Assembly: GCA_030612505.1 (NCBI GenBank)
Contig: JAUWNU010000007.1
Coordinates: forward strand, 1 to 38,650
From: Methanomassiliicoccales archaeon
Lineage (GTDB): Archaea > Thermoplasmatota > Thermoplasmata > SG8-5
Direction of reading: 5' to 3'
Length of the DNA stretch: 38,650 nucleotides
The first letter of the stretch is position 1. Every line of letters begins with the position of its first letter. The position numbers and the translations under genes are program-made. Below the pieces are notes generated by a model that searched no databases, was not told the DNA's origin, and was given only the letters and a program-made list of their open reading frames with translations. Below are positions 24,763 to 33,047 of this stretch, piece after piece.

Positions 24763-25224
24763 TTAATTTCTTATAGCCCCATTCATAAATGCTTCATTGC
24801 ACTCATTACAATATCCAGAAAGATCATCGAATATCTTAATATTGGTGGACTGGCATCGAGGGCAAATATAGTTCTTAGGAATTTTTTCATGTTCATAAGA
24901 GATCTTATTATGGCCAGGAAGTAATTCTATTATTTCACTCATTTCGAAATCCTCTTCAAATTTATGATGGCCAACGATAACAGTAGGTACTGTGCGCACA
25001 CCTTTACTTCGAGCAAGTGACCTATAACGCTTTTCTCCAATATCATAAACGCTAAATTCAACATGATATTGTTTGGCTATGCGTTCAAGTTGCTTTTTCA
25101 TTTCTTCCTCTTCATATGAGAGCCCAATGAAGACATCTCTAACGAAGTGACGACCGCTCCCACAAATTCCTTGATCACTAAATATCTTGCCTTTTTCAGT
25201 GTTTACATACAACTCAATTTCCAT
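24763..25224 (-). CDS. Thioredoxin-fold protein with C-terminal zinc ribbon (paralogue 2 of 3)
   Basis: 153 residues from the ATG at 25224, chosen because AAGGTGG lies 5 bases before it; a GTG at 25233 falls within that site. Residues 1-100 show the same fold as its neighbours: ELYVNT, EFSVYDIGEKRYRSLARSKG, then VRTVPTVIVGHHKFEEDF with VPT as cis-proline. Residues 120-150 form a zinc ribbon with CPRC and CNEC pairs. No CxxC is found in the thioredoxin active-site position, where the sequence is DQGICGSGRH with a single cysteine. It starts 13 bases after paralogue 1 stops. Function unknown. Confidence 0.65.
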   Translation of the reverse strand: MEIELYVNTEKGKIFSDQGICGSGRHFVRDVFIGLSYEEEEMKKQLERIAKQYHVEFSVYDIGEKRYRSLARSKGVRTVPTVIVGHHKFEEDFEMSEIIELLPGHNKISYEHEKIPKNYICPRCQSTNIKIFDDLSGYCNECNEAFMNGAIRN

Positions 25225-25237
25225 CTCTTCCACCTTT

Positions 25238-25774
25238 TCACCCAGATGTCTTTATTTCCATGTATGCTTTCCCACATTCGGCACAAAAGCCGGATCCGTC
25301 CGAGTACACTTTTAAATTACGACTGCCACAATTATTACAAATAATATCACCTTCAATAATCACGGTTAATATGGGTTCTCGTGAAATTAGTATCATTATT
25401 TCTTTTTCTTGGACACCTAAGAGTTTCAGAAGAGATTCTTCCTCTGAAGGAACTTGAGGAATCATACGGTTGTTAAAGAAAATAAGAGGAGTATCTTTTA
25501 TTCCCTTCGATTTTGCTTTTCTCTTTTCTTCCTTATGGGCAAGGTCATGAACTTTGAACTCTATTTTAGACTGGTCTGTAAATTTTTTGAGAATTTTTAT
25601 TATGTTTTCGTCTTCATCGCATAAAATATAATCTGTAGAGGAAGTTATCCCCAATCCTTTGTCACCTTCACGAGTGGCCATAGTTGAATTAAAACACTTC
25701 AGGTCATTTGGTGATATAAAGTCCCTTTGAACCCTTGACTCAATATATAGATGTAATTCATTATTCCTGTCCAT
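25238..25774 (-). CDS. Thioredoxin-fold protein with C-terminal zinc ribbon (paralogue 1 of 3)
   Basis: 178 residues, first gene of the three-gene set. The N-terminal part runs LHLYIES, IEFKVHDLAHKEEKRKAKSK, then GIKDTPLIFFNNRMIPQVPS with TPL as cis-proline. The C-terminal zinc ribbon (about 147-172) has CNNC and CAEC pairs and the framing KVYSDGSGFC. The usual active-site CxxC is not seen; NDLKCFNS has one cysteine, at the place where paralogue 2 has GICGSG. GAGGGAAG precedes the ATG, and TTTATTTAAG about 45 bases upstream may be the TATA box. The order fold plus ribbon suggests binding to a nucleic acid or protein partner, but no function can be named. Confidence 0.65.
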   Translation of the reverse strand: MDRNNELHLYIESRVQRDFISPNDLKCFNSTMATREGDKGLGITSSTDYILCDEDENIIKILKKFTDQSKIEFKVHDLAHKEEKRKAKSKGIKDTPLIFFNNRMIPQVPSEEESLLKLLGVQEKEIMILISREPILTVIIEGDIICNNCGSRNLKVYSDGSGFCAECGKAYMEIKTSG

Positions 25775-25886
25775 CTGTATTCTTCCCTCAAAAATAATAT
25801 GATTTTTCTAATACTTAAATAAATTGGTACGGGCTTTTGTAAAGGGTGAAAATAGATTAGCCAGACCCCTTGGGGCATGGCTGCGC

Positions 25887-26729
25887 TTAATGTACCTCAT
25901 TCCTGGCAATCTCAAGAAGTTTCTCAATTCTGGCCCACATGATTTCGTCAAATTCAGCGTATAAAACCTCATTGAATTCATCTGTGTAAATCTGATCAAT
26001 TTCTTTCATTATCTTCCAGTTGAGTTTCAGACCTTTTTCAAGACCGCTGGCTGTGGGTTCGAGAGTGGTGATAATTTTCCAGTTGCTGAGTTCTTCTTGC
26101 GTAAGAATTCTCTCATATTTTCTGTGGTCCCAGATGCTTATTCCTTTCAGGCCATACTTGAATTTTGTTAGCTCGCCAAACAAATATTTCACATTCTCGA
26201 TTCCTTCGGCTCTATCTCCCTTGCAGAATTTCATCGGAGCATAGATGAAATCAGTGCGCAAGTAAAGGAGCATTTTTACAAGTTCCTCTGTTGATAGTAT
26301 CTTAGCTTTTGGCAATTTTTGAGACTTGGCTTTTATGTCAGCCAGTGTTCCGTTATCTTTCAGAATTATCAGGTCAGAAAAGTAATGTTGAGGTTTTAGA
26401 GTATCTGGGTCAAATCTGAAATAATCCACATGGACAAGTTCTTTTGTCAGGCAAAACCAGTATATGTCCTTCTTGGGCAGTTCATAATAATCGCCAATAA
26501 TAAAATCTGGAATAGACTTGGCAATATCTGGCAGTTCATTTTTAATTTCTTCTTCAAATTTCTTTTCATGTAAAAGGATAATATCAAAATCAGAATAGGG
26601 TGTGAACTCTCCTGTTGCAATGGAACCTGCAAGGGCTATGCCAGTAATTCGTTTATCATTGATTAGTGGCTTCAAAGCGCTGGCGATAAGTAAGTCATAT
26701 TTTTCGATTCCAGTATAATTACCGGTCAT
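25887..26729 (-). CDS. Nucleotidyltransferase-domain protein (pol beta superfamily)
   Basis: 280 residues. The nucleotidyltransferase core is visible near residues 33-55: GIALAGSIATGEFTPYSDFD with the G-S and D-x-D metal-binding pattern, followed by a third possible acidic residue in VHVDYFRFD. The remaining 180 residues are helical (TEELVKMLLYLRTDFIYAP and others), as in aminoglycoside-type nucleotidyltransferases or MNT antitoxin-like proteins. No HEPN partner is adjacent. The ATG at 26729 is used; a TTG just before it is possible. Substrate unknown. It is divergent from the GIY-YIG gene. Confidence 0.75.
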   Translation of the reverse strand: MTGNYTGIEKYDLLIASALKPLINDKRITGIALAGSIATGEFTPYSDFDIILLHEKKFEEEIKNELPDIAKSIPDFIIGDYYELPKKDIYWFCLTKELVHVDYFRFDPDTLKPQHYFSDLIILKDNGTLADIKAKSQKLPKAKILSTEELVKMLLYLRTDFIYAPMKFCKGDRAEGIENVKYLFGELTKFKYGLKGISIWDHRKYERILTQEELSNWKIITTLEPTASGLEKGLKLNWKIMKEIDQIYTDEFNEVLYAEFDEIMWARIEKLLEIARNEVH

Positions 26730-26773
26730 CAACAGACAATATTATGTATAACATAAATAACATTAGGGAACAA

Positions 26774-26792
26774 AACAAAAACCTTATGATGG
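26774..26792 (+). promoter_or_regulatory. Promoter-like motif shared with pheT
   Basis: AACAAAAACCTTATGATGG, identical over 19 bases to 29059-29077 upstream of pheT. Here it lies 69-87 bases before the GIY-YIG start, which has its own ribosome site GGCGGTGAGG. Similar AAAACCTTTTTTAC precedes the gene at 2948. It is probably a BRE/TATA-type element. Confidence 0.4.
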
Positions 26793-26860
26793 GGGGCTAT
26801 AGACTTCACCACAGCAAGGTATTAAATTTCTAATAATCATACTTAGGGCGGTGAGGAACA

Positions 26861-27688
26861 ATGCTGAAATTTCTTGACATAGTGCCGATTGAAGATGATG
26901 ATTTATCCAAATACAAACTCCATTTTGCCATAGGTCCCCCCGGCAGTGGCAGCGATAAAAAAGAGCCCCTCTATGAATTATTCAAAGGAAAATTCAAAGA
27001 CTGGCAAGAAATCCAAACAAAACCCAATTTCAATCGAGATTACATACTTTCATTGATTTACTTCGATAAGGATGAATGGTTATTTGGAGGAATCTACAAA
27101 AGTGGGGAGTACAAGAAAAAGGGTGACCGGTTGATTTACAGCACCAAATTGACAGACATTAAGAAAGACTTGATTGGCCGCTTAATCATCAGGTATGACA
27201 AACCCAGAATAAGTGGGAGGGCATCCTACCTGTTAATGGAACGCTGGGTAGACCAATTAGAGGTTTCCCAGATTCTTAAGAAGCCATATTCTGTAGAGCC
27301 ATTCCCCGGTTATGAGAATGTTATGGTCAATTACAGCTTATTGAAAACAATTATTCAAGAAAATGAGGAGAGTTGGTTCACGGCCCTATCTAACATGAAA
27401 GGTGTCTATCTAATAGTGGATAAGAAAAGTGGAAAGCAGTATGTCGGTTCTGCCTATGGTGAAGAGGCTTTCTGGACACGCTGGACACAATATGTAAAAA
27501 ACGGTCATGGTGGCAACAAGCTCCTGAGAAAACTCATGAAAGAGAAAGGACTGGAGTATTCCCACAACTATCAATTTTCAATCCTGGAGATCAGGTCTAT
27601 GAAGACCGAGGATAAGGAAATCATTGACAGGGAATCATACTGGAAGAATGCTTTGCTGTCTAGGGAGTTTGGGTATAATGAGAATTAA
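26861..27688 (+). CDS. GIY-YIG domain nuclease-like protein
   Basis: 275 residues. The C-terminal third (about 180-270) is a GIY-YIG fold: KGVYLIVDKKSGKQYVGSAY carries the paired GVY and YVG motifs, followed by FWTRWTQY with the catalytic-type arginine and RESYWKNAL with the acidic residue. The N-terminal 170 residues are a separate domain (LHFAIGPPGSGSDKKEPLYE, YLLMERWVDQLEV) that I do not recognise beyond its common pairing with GIY-YIG in prokaryotic proteins of unknown role. GGCGGTGAGG precedes the ATG. It may act on DNA as a repair or restriction nuclease; unproven. The UDG-like gene follows after 23 bases. Confidence 0.75.
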   Translation: MLKFLDIVPIEDDDLSKYKLHFAIGPPGSGSDKKEPLYELFKGKFKDWQEIQTKPNFNRDYILSLIYFDKDEWLFGGIYKSGEYKKKGDRLIYSTKLTDIKKDLIGRLIIRYDKPRISGRASYLLMERWVDQLEVSQILKKPYSVEPFPGYENVMVNYSLLKTIIQENEESWFTALSNMKGVYLIVDKKSGKQYVGSAYGEEAFWTRWTQYVKNGHGGNKLLRKLMKEKGLEYSHNYQFSILEIRSMKTEDKEIIDRESYWKNALLSREFGYNEN

Positions 27689-27711
27689 GAATCTATGATA
27701 GAGGTAAGTTC

Positions 27712-28425
27712 ATGGTAATGGAATTTAAAGACCAATACAAAATATTGCTAAGAGAAGTCGCAAAAGAATACAAAAAAGATGAAATTGTGACAGCCCTTTA
27801 TCCTATGAAAGGGCTTAATTATAATAGGGAGTTAATGGTGATAGGGCAGGCAGTTAATGGATGGTCTGTAAATTGGAACTCGAAACAGGTTTTGGATGAT
27901 AGAAATATTGAAATAATTCTTAATGATATTTATTTAACTACTTGTCCGATGAAATGGGTCGTTGATTGTTGGGGTAAAAAAGAACCCGAAAATTATAACA
28001 CTAAAAAATCACAGTTTTGGAGTGTAATAAATAAAACACTGAAGGGTTTAAAAATAATAGAATCAGACAGAGGATGGTCAAGTTACATAGTTTGGACAAA
28101 CCTTTACAAAATTGCTCCCCATAAAAGTGGAAATCCGTCAAAAGCACTTATGAAGGCTCAAAGAGAAATATGTAATAATCTTTTAGAACTAGAAATAAAC
28201 CATTTTGAGCCCAAGAGAATATTATTACTTACAGGAATTAACTGGTCTAAAGAGTTTACTGCCTTTCAAAATTATAAAATTAGTAAATATGATGGAAAGG
28301 CCGTTGGTGAATATAAATTAAATAATGGTAAGGTGGCAAAATATGTTATTGCTCCCCATCCACGAAGTCTAAAAGGTAGTCAGGAGAAAATGGTGAAGGA
28401 ACTTGTGGAATTGTTTAGTGAATGA
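27712..28425 (+). CDS. Uracil-DNA glycosylase-fold-like protein (tentative)
   Basis: 237 residues, strongly AT-rich compared with most neighbours, which suggests transfer. The layout resembles the UDG fold: an early strand ELMVIGQAVNGWSVNW, a middle YIVWTNLYKIAPHKSGNP, a strand KRILLLTGINW, and the late VIAPHPRSL with a His-Pro pair. The canonical UDG water-activating and leucine-loop motifs are not clear, so activity is doubtful. AGAGGTAAG precedes the ATG. It is next to the GIY-YIG gene and on the same strand, so a shared DNA-related role is possible. Confidence 0.45.
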   Translation: MVMEFKDQYKILLREVAKEYKKDEIVTALYPMKGLNYNRELMVIGQAVNGWSVNWNSKQVLDDRNIEIILNDIYLTTCPMKWVVDCWGKKEPENYNTKKSQFWSVINKTLKGLKIIESDRGWSSYIVWTNLYKIAPHKSGNPSKALMKAQREICNNLLELEINHFEPKRILLLTGINWSKEFTAFQNYKISKYDGKAVGEYKLNNGKVAKYVIAPHPRSLKGSQEKMVKELVELFSE

Positions 28426-28431
28426 ATTCTT

Positions 28432-28509
28432 TAATTTCCTATGTATCTCCACCATCGCCAGTGTATCCAATTTACAATATTCGAGTAAGCTATTCTTGAT
28501 TTTATTCTT
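28432..28509 (-). pseudogene. Possible C-terminal scrap of a DUF2779-like gene
   Basis: In one minus-strand frame the segment reads LLEYCKLDTLAMVEIHRKL, which resembles the C-terminal end of DUF2779 (exonuclease-like) proteins. The frame has a stop just upstream and no body is present. It may be a fossil or chance. The rest of 28426-28596 shows nothing convincing. Confidence 0.25.
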
Positions 28510-28596
28510 TTCCTATATTATCCTCAAATTCCGAAACCTCGATAGATGTGCAGAGAATCGGACTGGACTTATCACAAGGCCCGACTGCCGTACTGC

Positions 28597-28692
28597 CTAA
28601 TGGATCAAAATCATATTCCCATGTAGAAAAATCATGTTTCCATTCCAGCCCAATGCTGAAATCAAAATATTTGTGTCCAGTACTACTCTCAT
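28597..28692 (-). pseudogene. Truncated PIN-domain toxin
   Basis: Starts with an ATG overlapping the stop of the AbrB-type gene (ATGA) and reads MRVVLDTNILISALGWNGN. This is the standard beginning of PIN-domain ribonuclease toxins, with the first catalytic Asp in LDTN. After that the sequence loses similarity and a stop comes at 31 codons; the remaining acidic residues are absent. The toxin is therefore broken, while its partner upstream is intact. Confidence 0.6.
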
Positions 28693-28964
28693 TTAGCTTT
28701 TCTCTTTGCCTTCCTCACTTCCCTGATTGCCTTCTCCAAATCCTCTTTTGTTATGCCAAGCTCTTCAACCTCATCCTGAATACTATCCAGTAGCTCAATC
28801 AGCTCCTTCTTTCTGGTTTTCTTTTTCAATTTCCGAAGAACTATATCATCGCCTTCACTGATTACGAGAAATCTATCTGCGGGTTCTATGCCCATAAGTT
28901 CCCGTATCTCAGCAGGGATAACTATCTGACCGCTTCGGGAGATTTTTGCTATGCCTAATCCCAT
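28689..28964 (-). CDS. AbrB/MazE-type antitoxin-like regulator
   Basis: 91 residues. The N-terminal swapped-hairpin DNA-binding domain is clear (LGIAKISRSGQIVIPAEIRE, then LMGIEPADRFLVISEGDDIV). The C-terminal half is a charged helix (GITKEDLEKAIREVRKAKRK) of the kind that binds a PIN toxin. It should repress its own operon. The start has GGTGAT just upstream, and the TATA-like ATCTTTTATATCTAA is 27-41 bases before the ATG. Its toxin partner is reduced to a 31-codon stub, leaving this as an orphan that might still regulate. Confidence 0.85.
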   Translation of the reverse strand: MGLGIAKISRSGQIVIPAEIRELMGIEPADRFLVISEGDDIVLRKLKKKTRKKELIELLDSIQDEVEELGITKEDLEKAIREVRKAKRKAK

Positions 28965-29058
28965 TATATCACCATAAGATACATTATTTTTTAGATATAA
29001 AAGATTTTGTATGAGTTTACAATGACAATACGGCTCACCGAGATTTCAATGTTTCTGG

Positions 29059-29077
29059 AACAAAAACCTTATGATGG
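29059..29077 (+). promoter_or_regulatory. Promoter-like motif of pheT
   Basis: AACAAAAACCTTATGATGG, identical to 26774-26792. It lies 21-39 bases before the pheT ATG at 29098, the distance of a TATA/BRE element from the start of a leaderless transcript; no ribosome site precedes that ATG. Confidence 0.5.
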
Positions 29078-29097
29078 ACGATTGTTTCCCTTTTCTC

Positions 29098-30720
29098 ATG
29101 GCAGTCATATCAATGAGCTACCGGGACCTAGTGAACCTAATAGGCCAGGATATCTCTAAAGAAGAACTTTTAGCCATGCTGCCAATGATTGGCTCTGATA
29201 TTGACAGTGTTGACGGCGACACAATGAATGTTGAATTTTTCCCAAATAGGCCGGATTTGTATTCAGTCGAAGGAGTTGCCAGGGCCATGCGCAATTTTAT
29301 TGGCAAGGACAAGGGACTGGCTGATTATGATGTCAAGCCCGGAGAAGTTGTTTTAAAGGTCGAAGAATCAGTTAATGATGTAAGACCGTTCATAGTTGCT
29401 GGCATTGTTCGCGGCGTTAACATGACCGATGAGCTCATTGCCTCGCTGATGGAAGCCCAGGAGAAATTGCATCTCACTCTGGGCCGGAAGCGAAAGAAAG
29501 TGGCAATCGGAGTTCACGACATGCGGGACTTGAAGCCGCCATTTGTTTACAAGGCTGTTGACCCCAAGAGCATAAAATTCGCACCACTGGGCTATGTTTC
29601 TGCAATGAACCTGGAGGAGATACTCCAGCGCCATGAAAAGGGCATGGAATATGCCTGGGTTTTAGAGGGCAAAGACAAATACCCAATCATTCTGGATTCT
29701 GAAAATCAAGTTCTCAGCTTTCCGCCAATCATCAATGGCATTATTACGGCTGTTACGGAAGACACCACTGAACTATTCCTAGACCTAACTGGCACAGATA
29801 TGAATGCCCTGAATGCGGCACTGAATATCATTGCTACAATGCTGGCCGAGAGAGGCGGAAAAATTGAGACCGTTAAGGTTCAATATCCAGATAATGAAAT
29901 GATTTTACCAGACCTGAAGCCAAAGACCAGGGAAATTACACAAGAAGAAGTGAATAAACTTCTTGGTACTGAATATTCTTCCCAGCAAATAATCGAATAC
30001 CTTGGAAAGATGGGGTTCGGAGCAGAAGCCAGCGGCGAAAAAATCACAGTCAAAATTCCTGCTTATCGGAACGATATAATCCACAATGTTGATCTCATTG
30101 AGGACATCGCAATCGGAGCTGGCTATGGCCAGATAATCGGAACCATGCCAAAAAGTCTCACATTTGGAAAAGAACTGGATATTGAGAAAAAATCCAATTT
30201 GACAAGAAGATTGCTCATGGGCCACGGATACCTGGAAGTGAAGAGCATTGCACTTTCTTGCGAGAAGGAACAATTTGAATTAATGCTCAGGCCAGAATCT
30301 TCAGACCTGGTAAAAATCCAGAATCCAATTAATGAATATCTTACATGCATGCGGATGACACTGGCTCCAAGCATGTTCATGTTCTTCAAGGCAAATAAGC
30401 ATCGCGATTTACCTCAAAACATATTCGAAGTCGGCGATGTAGTAATCGGCACAGAAACAATACGCCATATTGCAGCACTGGCCATGCATTCCAAGGCCAG
30501 CTTTACAGAGATCAAGTCGCTTGTCCAAACATATCTCAGGGACATGAACATCAAGTTCGATCTGGAACCATGCGAAGACCCGGCATATATTCCTGGCCGG
30601 TCTGCTGAAATTCTCATTGACGGAAAGACTGCTGGCAGCTTCGGGGAGTATCATCCACAGGTGCTGGAGAACTTCGAGCTGGGGTATCCGGTTGCGGGGT
30701 TTGAATTGTCAATAGATTGA
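29098..30720 (+). CDS. Phenylalanine--tRNA ligase beta subunit
   Basis: Beta chain of the heterotetrameric enzyme that charges tRNA-Phe. 540 residues, archaeal length. The N terminus AVISMSYRDLVNLIG, the segment IGSDID...EFFPNRPDLYSVEGVA, the B3/4-like region, the B5 domain (VNKLLGTEY, IPAYRNDI, DLIEDIAIGAGYG), and the catalytic-like C-terminal fold (NPINEYLTCMR, FEVGDVV) follow in the normal order. The start at 29098 gives the usual archaeal N terminus; an in-frame ATG at 29071 lies inside the promoter element. The alpha subunit gene is not in the window. Confidence 0.95.
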   Translation: MAVISMSYRDLVNLIGQDISKEELLAMLPMIGSDIDSVDGDTMNVEFFPNRPDLYSVEGVARAMRNFIGKDKGLADYDVKPGEVVLKVEESVNDVRPFIVAGIVRGVNMTDELIASLMEAQEKLHLTLGRKRKKVAIGVHDMRDLKPPFVYKAVDPKSIKFAPLGYVSAMNLEEILQRHEKGMEYAWVLEGKDKYPIILDSENQVLSFPPIINGIITAVTEDTTELFLDLTGTDMNALNAALNIIATMLAERGGKIETVKVQYPDNEMILPDLKPKTREITQEEVNKLLGTEYSSQQIIEYLGKMGFGAEASGEKITVKIPAYRNDIIHNVDLIEDIAIGAGYGQIIGTMPKSLTFGKELDIEKKSNLTRRLLMGHGYLEVKSIALSCEKEQFELMLRPESSDLVKIQNPINEYLTCMRMTLAPSMFMFFKANKHRDLPQNIFEVGDVVIGTETIRHIAALAMHSKASFTEIKSLVQTYLRDMNIKFDLEPCEDPAYIPGRSAEILIDGKTAGSFGEYHPQVLENFELGYPVAGFELSID

Positions 30721-30780
30721 ATGTGGTTGTAATTCAATCATCTGATATGTTAATATATCAAGTCACCTTTTAAATTTCCA

Positions 30781-31737
30781 ATGGCCGTACATACAAAATT
30801 TACAAAAGAAGATTTTAACAAAATAATCTCTAATTATGATTTGGGCACATTCAATAACTCTAAAGATTTCATTAATGGCACTGTTCAGACGAATATATTA
30901 TTTGAAACAACCAAAGGAAAATTCGTGTTGAGATATTATGAATTTAGATCTGAAGAGTATGTGTTATTTGAAGTAAATATATTGAAATATTTTAACAAAA
31001 AAAATTATCCTTGTGCCATGCCGATTGAAAATAAGCATAGAAAATTAATTGGCAATTATAAATCCAAACCCTATGCCATTTTTGAATACATCGAAGGAGA
31101 ACACATAAAAAAGCCAAATCCAGAACAATATGATGAATTGGTCAAACATCTTGCCAAATTACACAATATATCAAAAGGATATAAACCAAAATATTGGGAA
31201 TTCAGAGAAGGCCATGACAAAAAATATTGTTGGGAAGCATCACAAATTGAAGTGAAAAAGTTCAAATCGAAAACCAAAGAAAAAGAAAAATTAGAATGGT
31301 TGAAAAAAGAATTGGACAAATTAGAATTTCCAAATTCAATCCCAAAAGGAGTTTGTCATTGTGATTTTGATATTTCCAATTTAAAATTTAAAGGAAATCA
31401 ATTGATTGGTGTTTTGGATTTTGATGATGCGTGTTACACCTACTTAATTTACGATGTGGCAGCATTGATATATTATTGGGCCTGGCTAAGGGAAAAGGAA
31501 TTCGATTTCACAAAAGCGAGATATTTGTTAGAAGAATATATGAAACACAGAAGCCTAAACAACTCTGAGAAAAAACATATTTATGATGCATTAAAAACGG
31601 TTGTATTTACATATATGGCCTGGCTCTTTTATGATGGTGAAAAAAATAACTTTATTAACAAATCAAAAGATAGAATTAATTGGTTAAATGATATTGGTAG
31701 AGATGAATTCTATAGAAAATTATTTCTTCAAGGTTAG
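30781..31737 (+). CDS. Aminoglycoside/homoserine kinase-like phosphotransferase (APH fold)
   Basis: 318 residues, markedly AT- and Lys-rich compared with pheT, suggesting transfer. The APH-type kinase fold is clear: an N-lobe NGTVQTNILFETTKGKFVLR with the ATP-anchoring lysine region, a hinge AIFEYIEGEHI, the catalytic loop GVCHCDFDISNLKF (D and N of the HxDxxxxN motif), and the metal-binding VLDFDDACY. This pattern fits ThrB-type homoserine kinases or small-molecule kinases; the substrate is unknown. TTAATATAT at 30750-30758 is 23-31 bases before the ATG, fitting a leaderless mRNA. Confidence 0.75.
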   Translation: MAVHTKFTKEDFNKIISNYDLGTFNNSKDFINGTVQTNILFETTKGKFVLRYYEFRSEEYVLFEVNILKYFNKKNYPCAMPIENKHRKLIGNYKSKPYAIFEYIEGEHIKKPNPEQYDELVKHLAKLHNISKGYKPKYWEFREGHDKKYCWEASQIEVKKFKSKTKEKEKLEWLKKELDKLEFPNSIPKGVCHCDFDISNLKFKGNQLIGVLDFDDACYTYLIYDVAALIYYWAWLREKEFDFTKARYLLEEYMKHRSLNNSEKKHIYDALKTVVFTYMAWLFYDGEKNNFINKSKDRINWLNDIGRDEFYRKLFLQG

Positions 31738-31790
31738 GAAAATAGGGAAAATTATTTTACTGTTCACCGATTAGTATAATTGGTGATAAC

Positions 31791-32969
31791 ATGAGCGAAC
31801 ATATTAATGATCGAGAAACGAAAAAGCAAGGTCTCAAGAAGCTAATTATGATGCTGCATGATGGAGCCAGTGTTGAAACAGTGAAGGAAGAATTTCAGGA
31901 ATTAATTAGGGGAGTTTCACATGAAGAAGTTGCAGCCATGGAGCAGGAATTGATTGAGAGCGGATTCCCTGTCGAAGAAATAACAAAGCTCTGTGACGCT
32001 CATGCTGCGGTTTTTAAAGAGGTGCTGGAAGCAGAAGAGAAGAGAAAAACCGATTCCGGCCACCCAATCGACACCATGAAAATTGAGAATGTTGCCATAC
32101 TGGCCAGCGTGGAAAAATTGAGCCCTATGTTGGACAGGCTGACCGCCGGTGATTCTGGTGTTCTGGAGGATGCTAAGGCAGAATTAAATTATCTCATGAC
32201 CATTGAAAAGCATTATCTGCGCAAGGAAAATATTTTATTTCCGTATCTTGAAAAATATGGATTCTACGGGCCGTCGAAAGTAATGTGGGCCATACATGAC
32301 AAGATAAGAAAGAAGCTGAAGAAGCTCAAGGCCTCGTTGGAAGAGGGAACGGTTCCTTACAAAAAATACCCCAAGGTGCTGAAGGACATCAGCAGCATGG
32401 TTGAAAAGGAAGAGAATATACTATTCCCGAACCTGCTGGACCGCCTGACAGAGGAGGAATGGGTTGATGTCAGAAACCAGGGCAAGGAAATAGGCTATAT
32501 GGTGGAGCCGGAGAAGGACTGGGGAACTGCCAGCACAAGAGAGGAAATCCAGGAAACCAGTGAAACCGGAAATATCAATCTCACAGTTGGCCAGTTATCT
32601 CCAGAGCAGATAGATTTAATGCTGCAGCATCTTCCATTTGATATTACTTTTGTGGACGAAAATGGGAAAGTAGGATATTATTCGGAAGGCGATAGAATTT
32701 TCCCAAGAACGCCGGCTATCATTGGTCGTGATGTGGCTAACTGTCACCCGCCAAAAAGCGTTCATATTGTGGAGAAGATTATTGAGGCATTCAGGAACGG
32801 CGAGAGAGACGTGGCCGAGTTCTGGATACCCATGAATAATATGCTGGTTCATATTCGTTATTTCGCAGTTAGAAAGGACGGCGAGTTCAAGGGAGTTGTT
32901 GAAGTATCTCAGGACATTGCCCCCCTGAAGAAGATCGAGGGTATGAAGCGGTTATTGGATTGGGAATGA
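31791..32969 (+). CDS. DUF438/hemerythrin-like/PAS domain protein
   Basis: 392 residues in three parts. An N-terminal DUF438 (about 10-78) reads KKLIMMLHDGASVETVKEEF, then FPVEEITKLCDAHAAVF. A hemerythrin-like helical bundle (about 85-230) has HYLRKENILFPYLEKYG, WAIHDKIRK and EKEENILFPNLLD, with His/Glu residues that could hold a di-iron site. A C-terminal PAS domain (about 265-385) begins MLQHLPFDITFVDENG and ends VVEVSQDIAPLKKIEG. Proteins of this layout are thought to sense oxygen, NO or redox state, but no output domain follows. GGTGAT six bases before the ATG fixes the start. Confidence 0.85.
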   Translation: MSEHINDRETKKQGLKKLIMMLHDGASVETVKEEFQELIRGVSHEEVAAMEQELIESGFPVEEITKLCDAHAAVFKEVLEAEEKRKTDSGHPIDTMKIENVAILASVEKLSPMLDRLTAGDSGVLEDAKAELNYLMTIEKHYLRKENILFPYLEKYGFYGPSKVMWAIHDKIRKKLKKLKASLEEGTVPYKKYPKVLKDISSMVEKEENILFPNLLDRLTEEEWVDVRNQGKEIGYMVEPEKDWGTASTREEIQETSETGNINLTVGQLSPEQIDLMLQHLPFDITFVDENGKVGYYSEGDRIFPRTPAIIGRDVANCHPPKSVHIVEKIIEAFRNGERDVAEFWIPMNNMLVHIRYFAVRKDGEFKGVVEVSQDIAPLKKIEGMKRLLDWE

Positions 32970-32990
32970 AACTCATCCTAACCCCGCAGT

Positions 32991-33000
32991 AATAATATAC
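32991..33000 (+). promoter_or_regulatory. TATA box of tRNA-Ser
   Basis: AATAATATAC lies 26-35 bases before the mature 5' end at 33026, the standard archaeal distance. Confidence 0.5.
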
Positions 33001-33047
33001 TTGGAGGATATTTCGCCGCAATAGTGCTGAGGTAGCTAAGCCCGGTT

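Noticed and set aside
29071-29097. N-terminal extension of PheT
   Set aside because: It lies within the promoter element, and the family N terminus begins at 29098.
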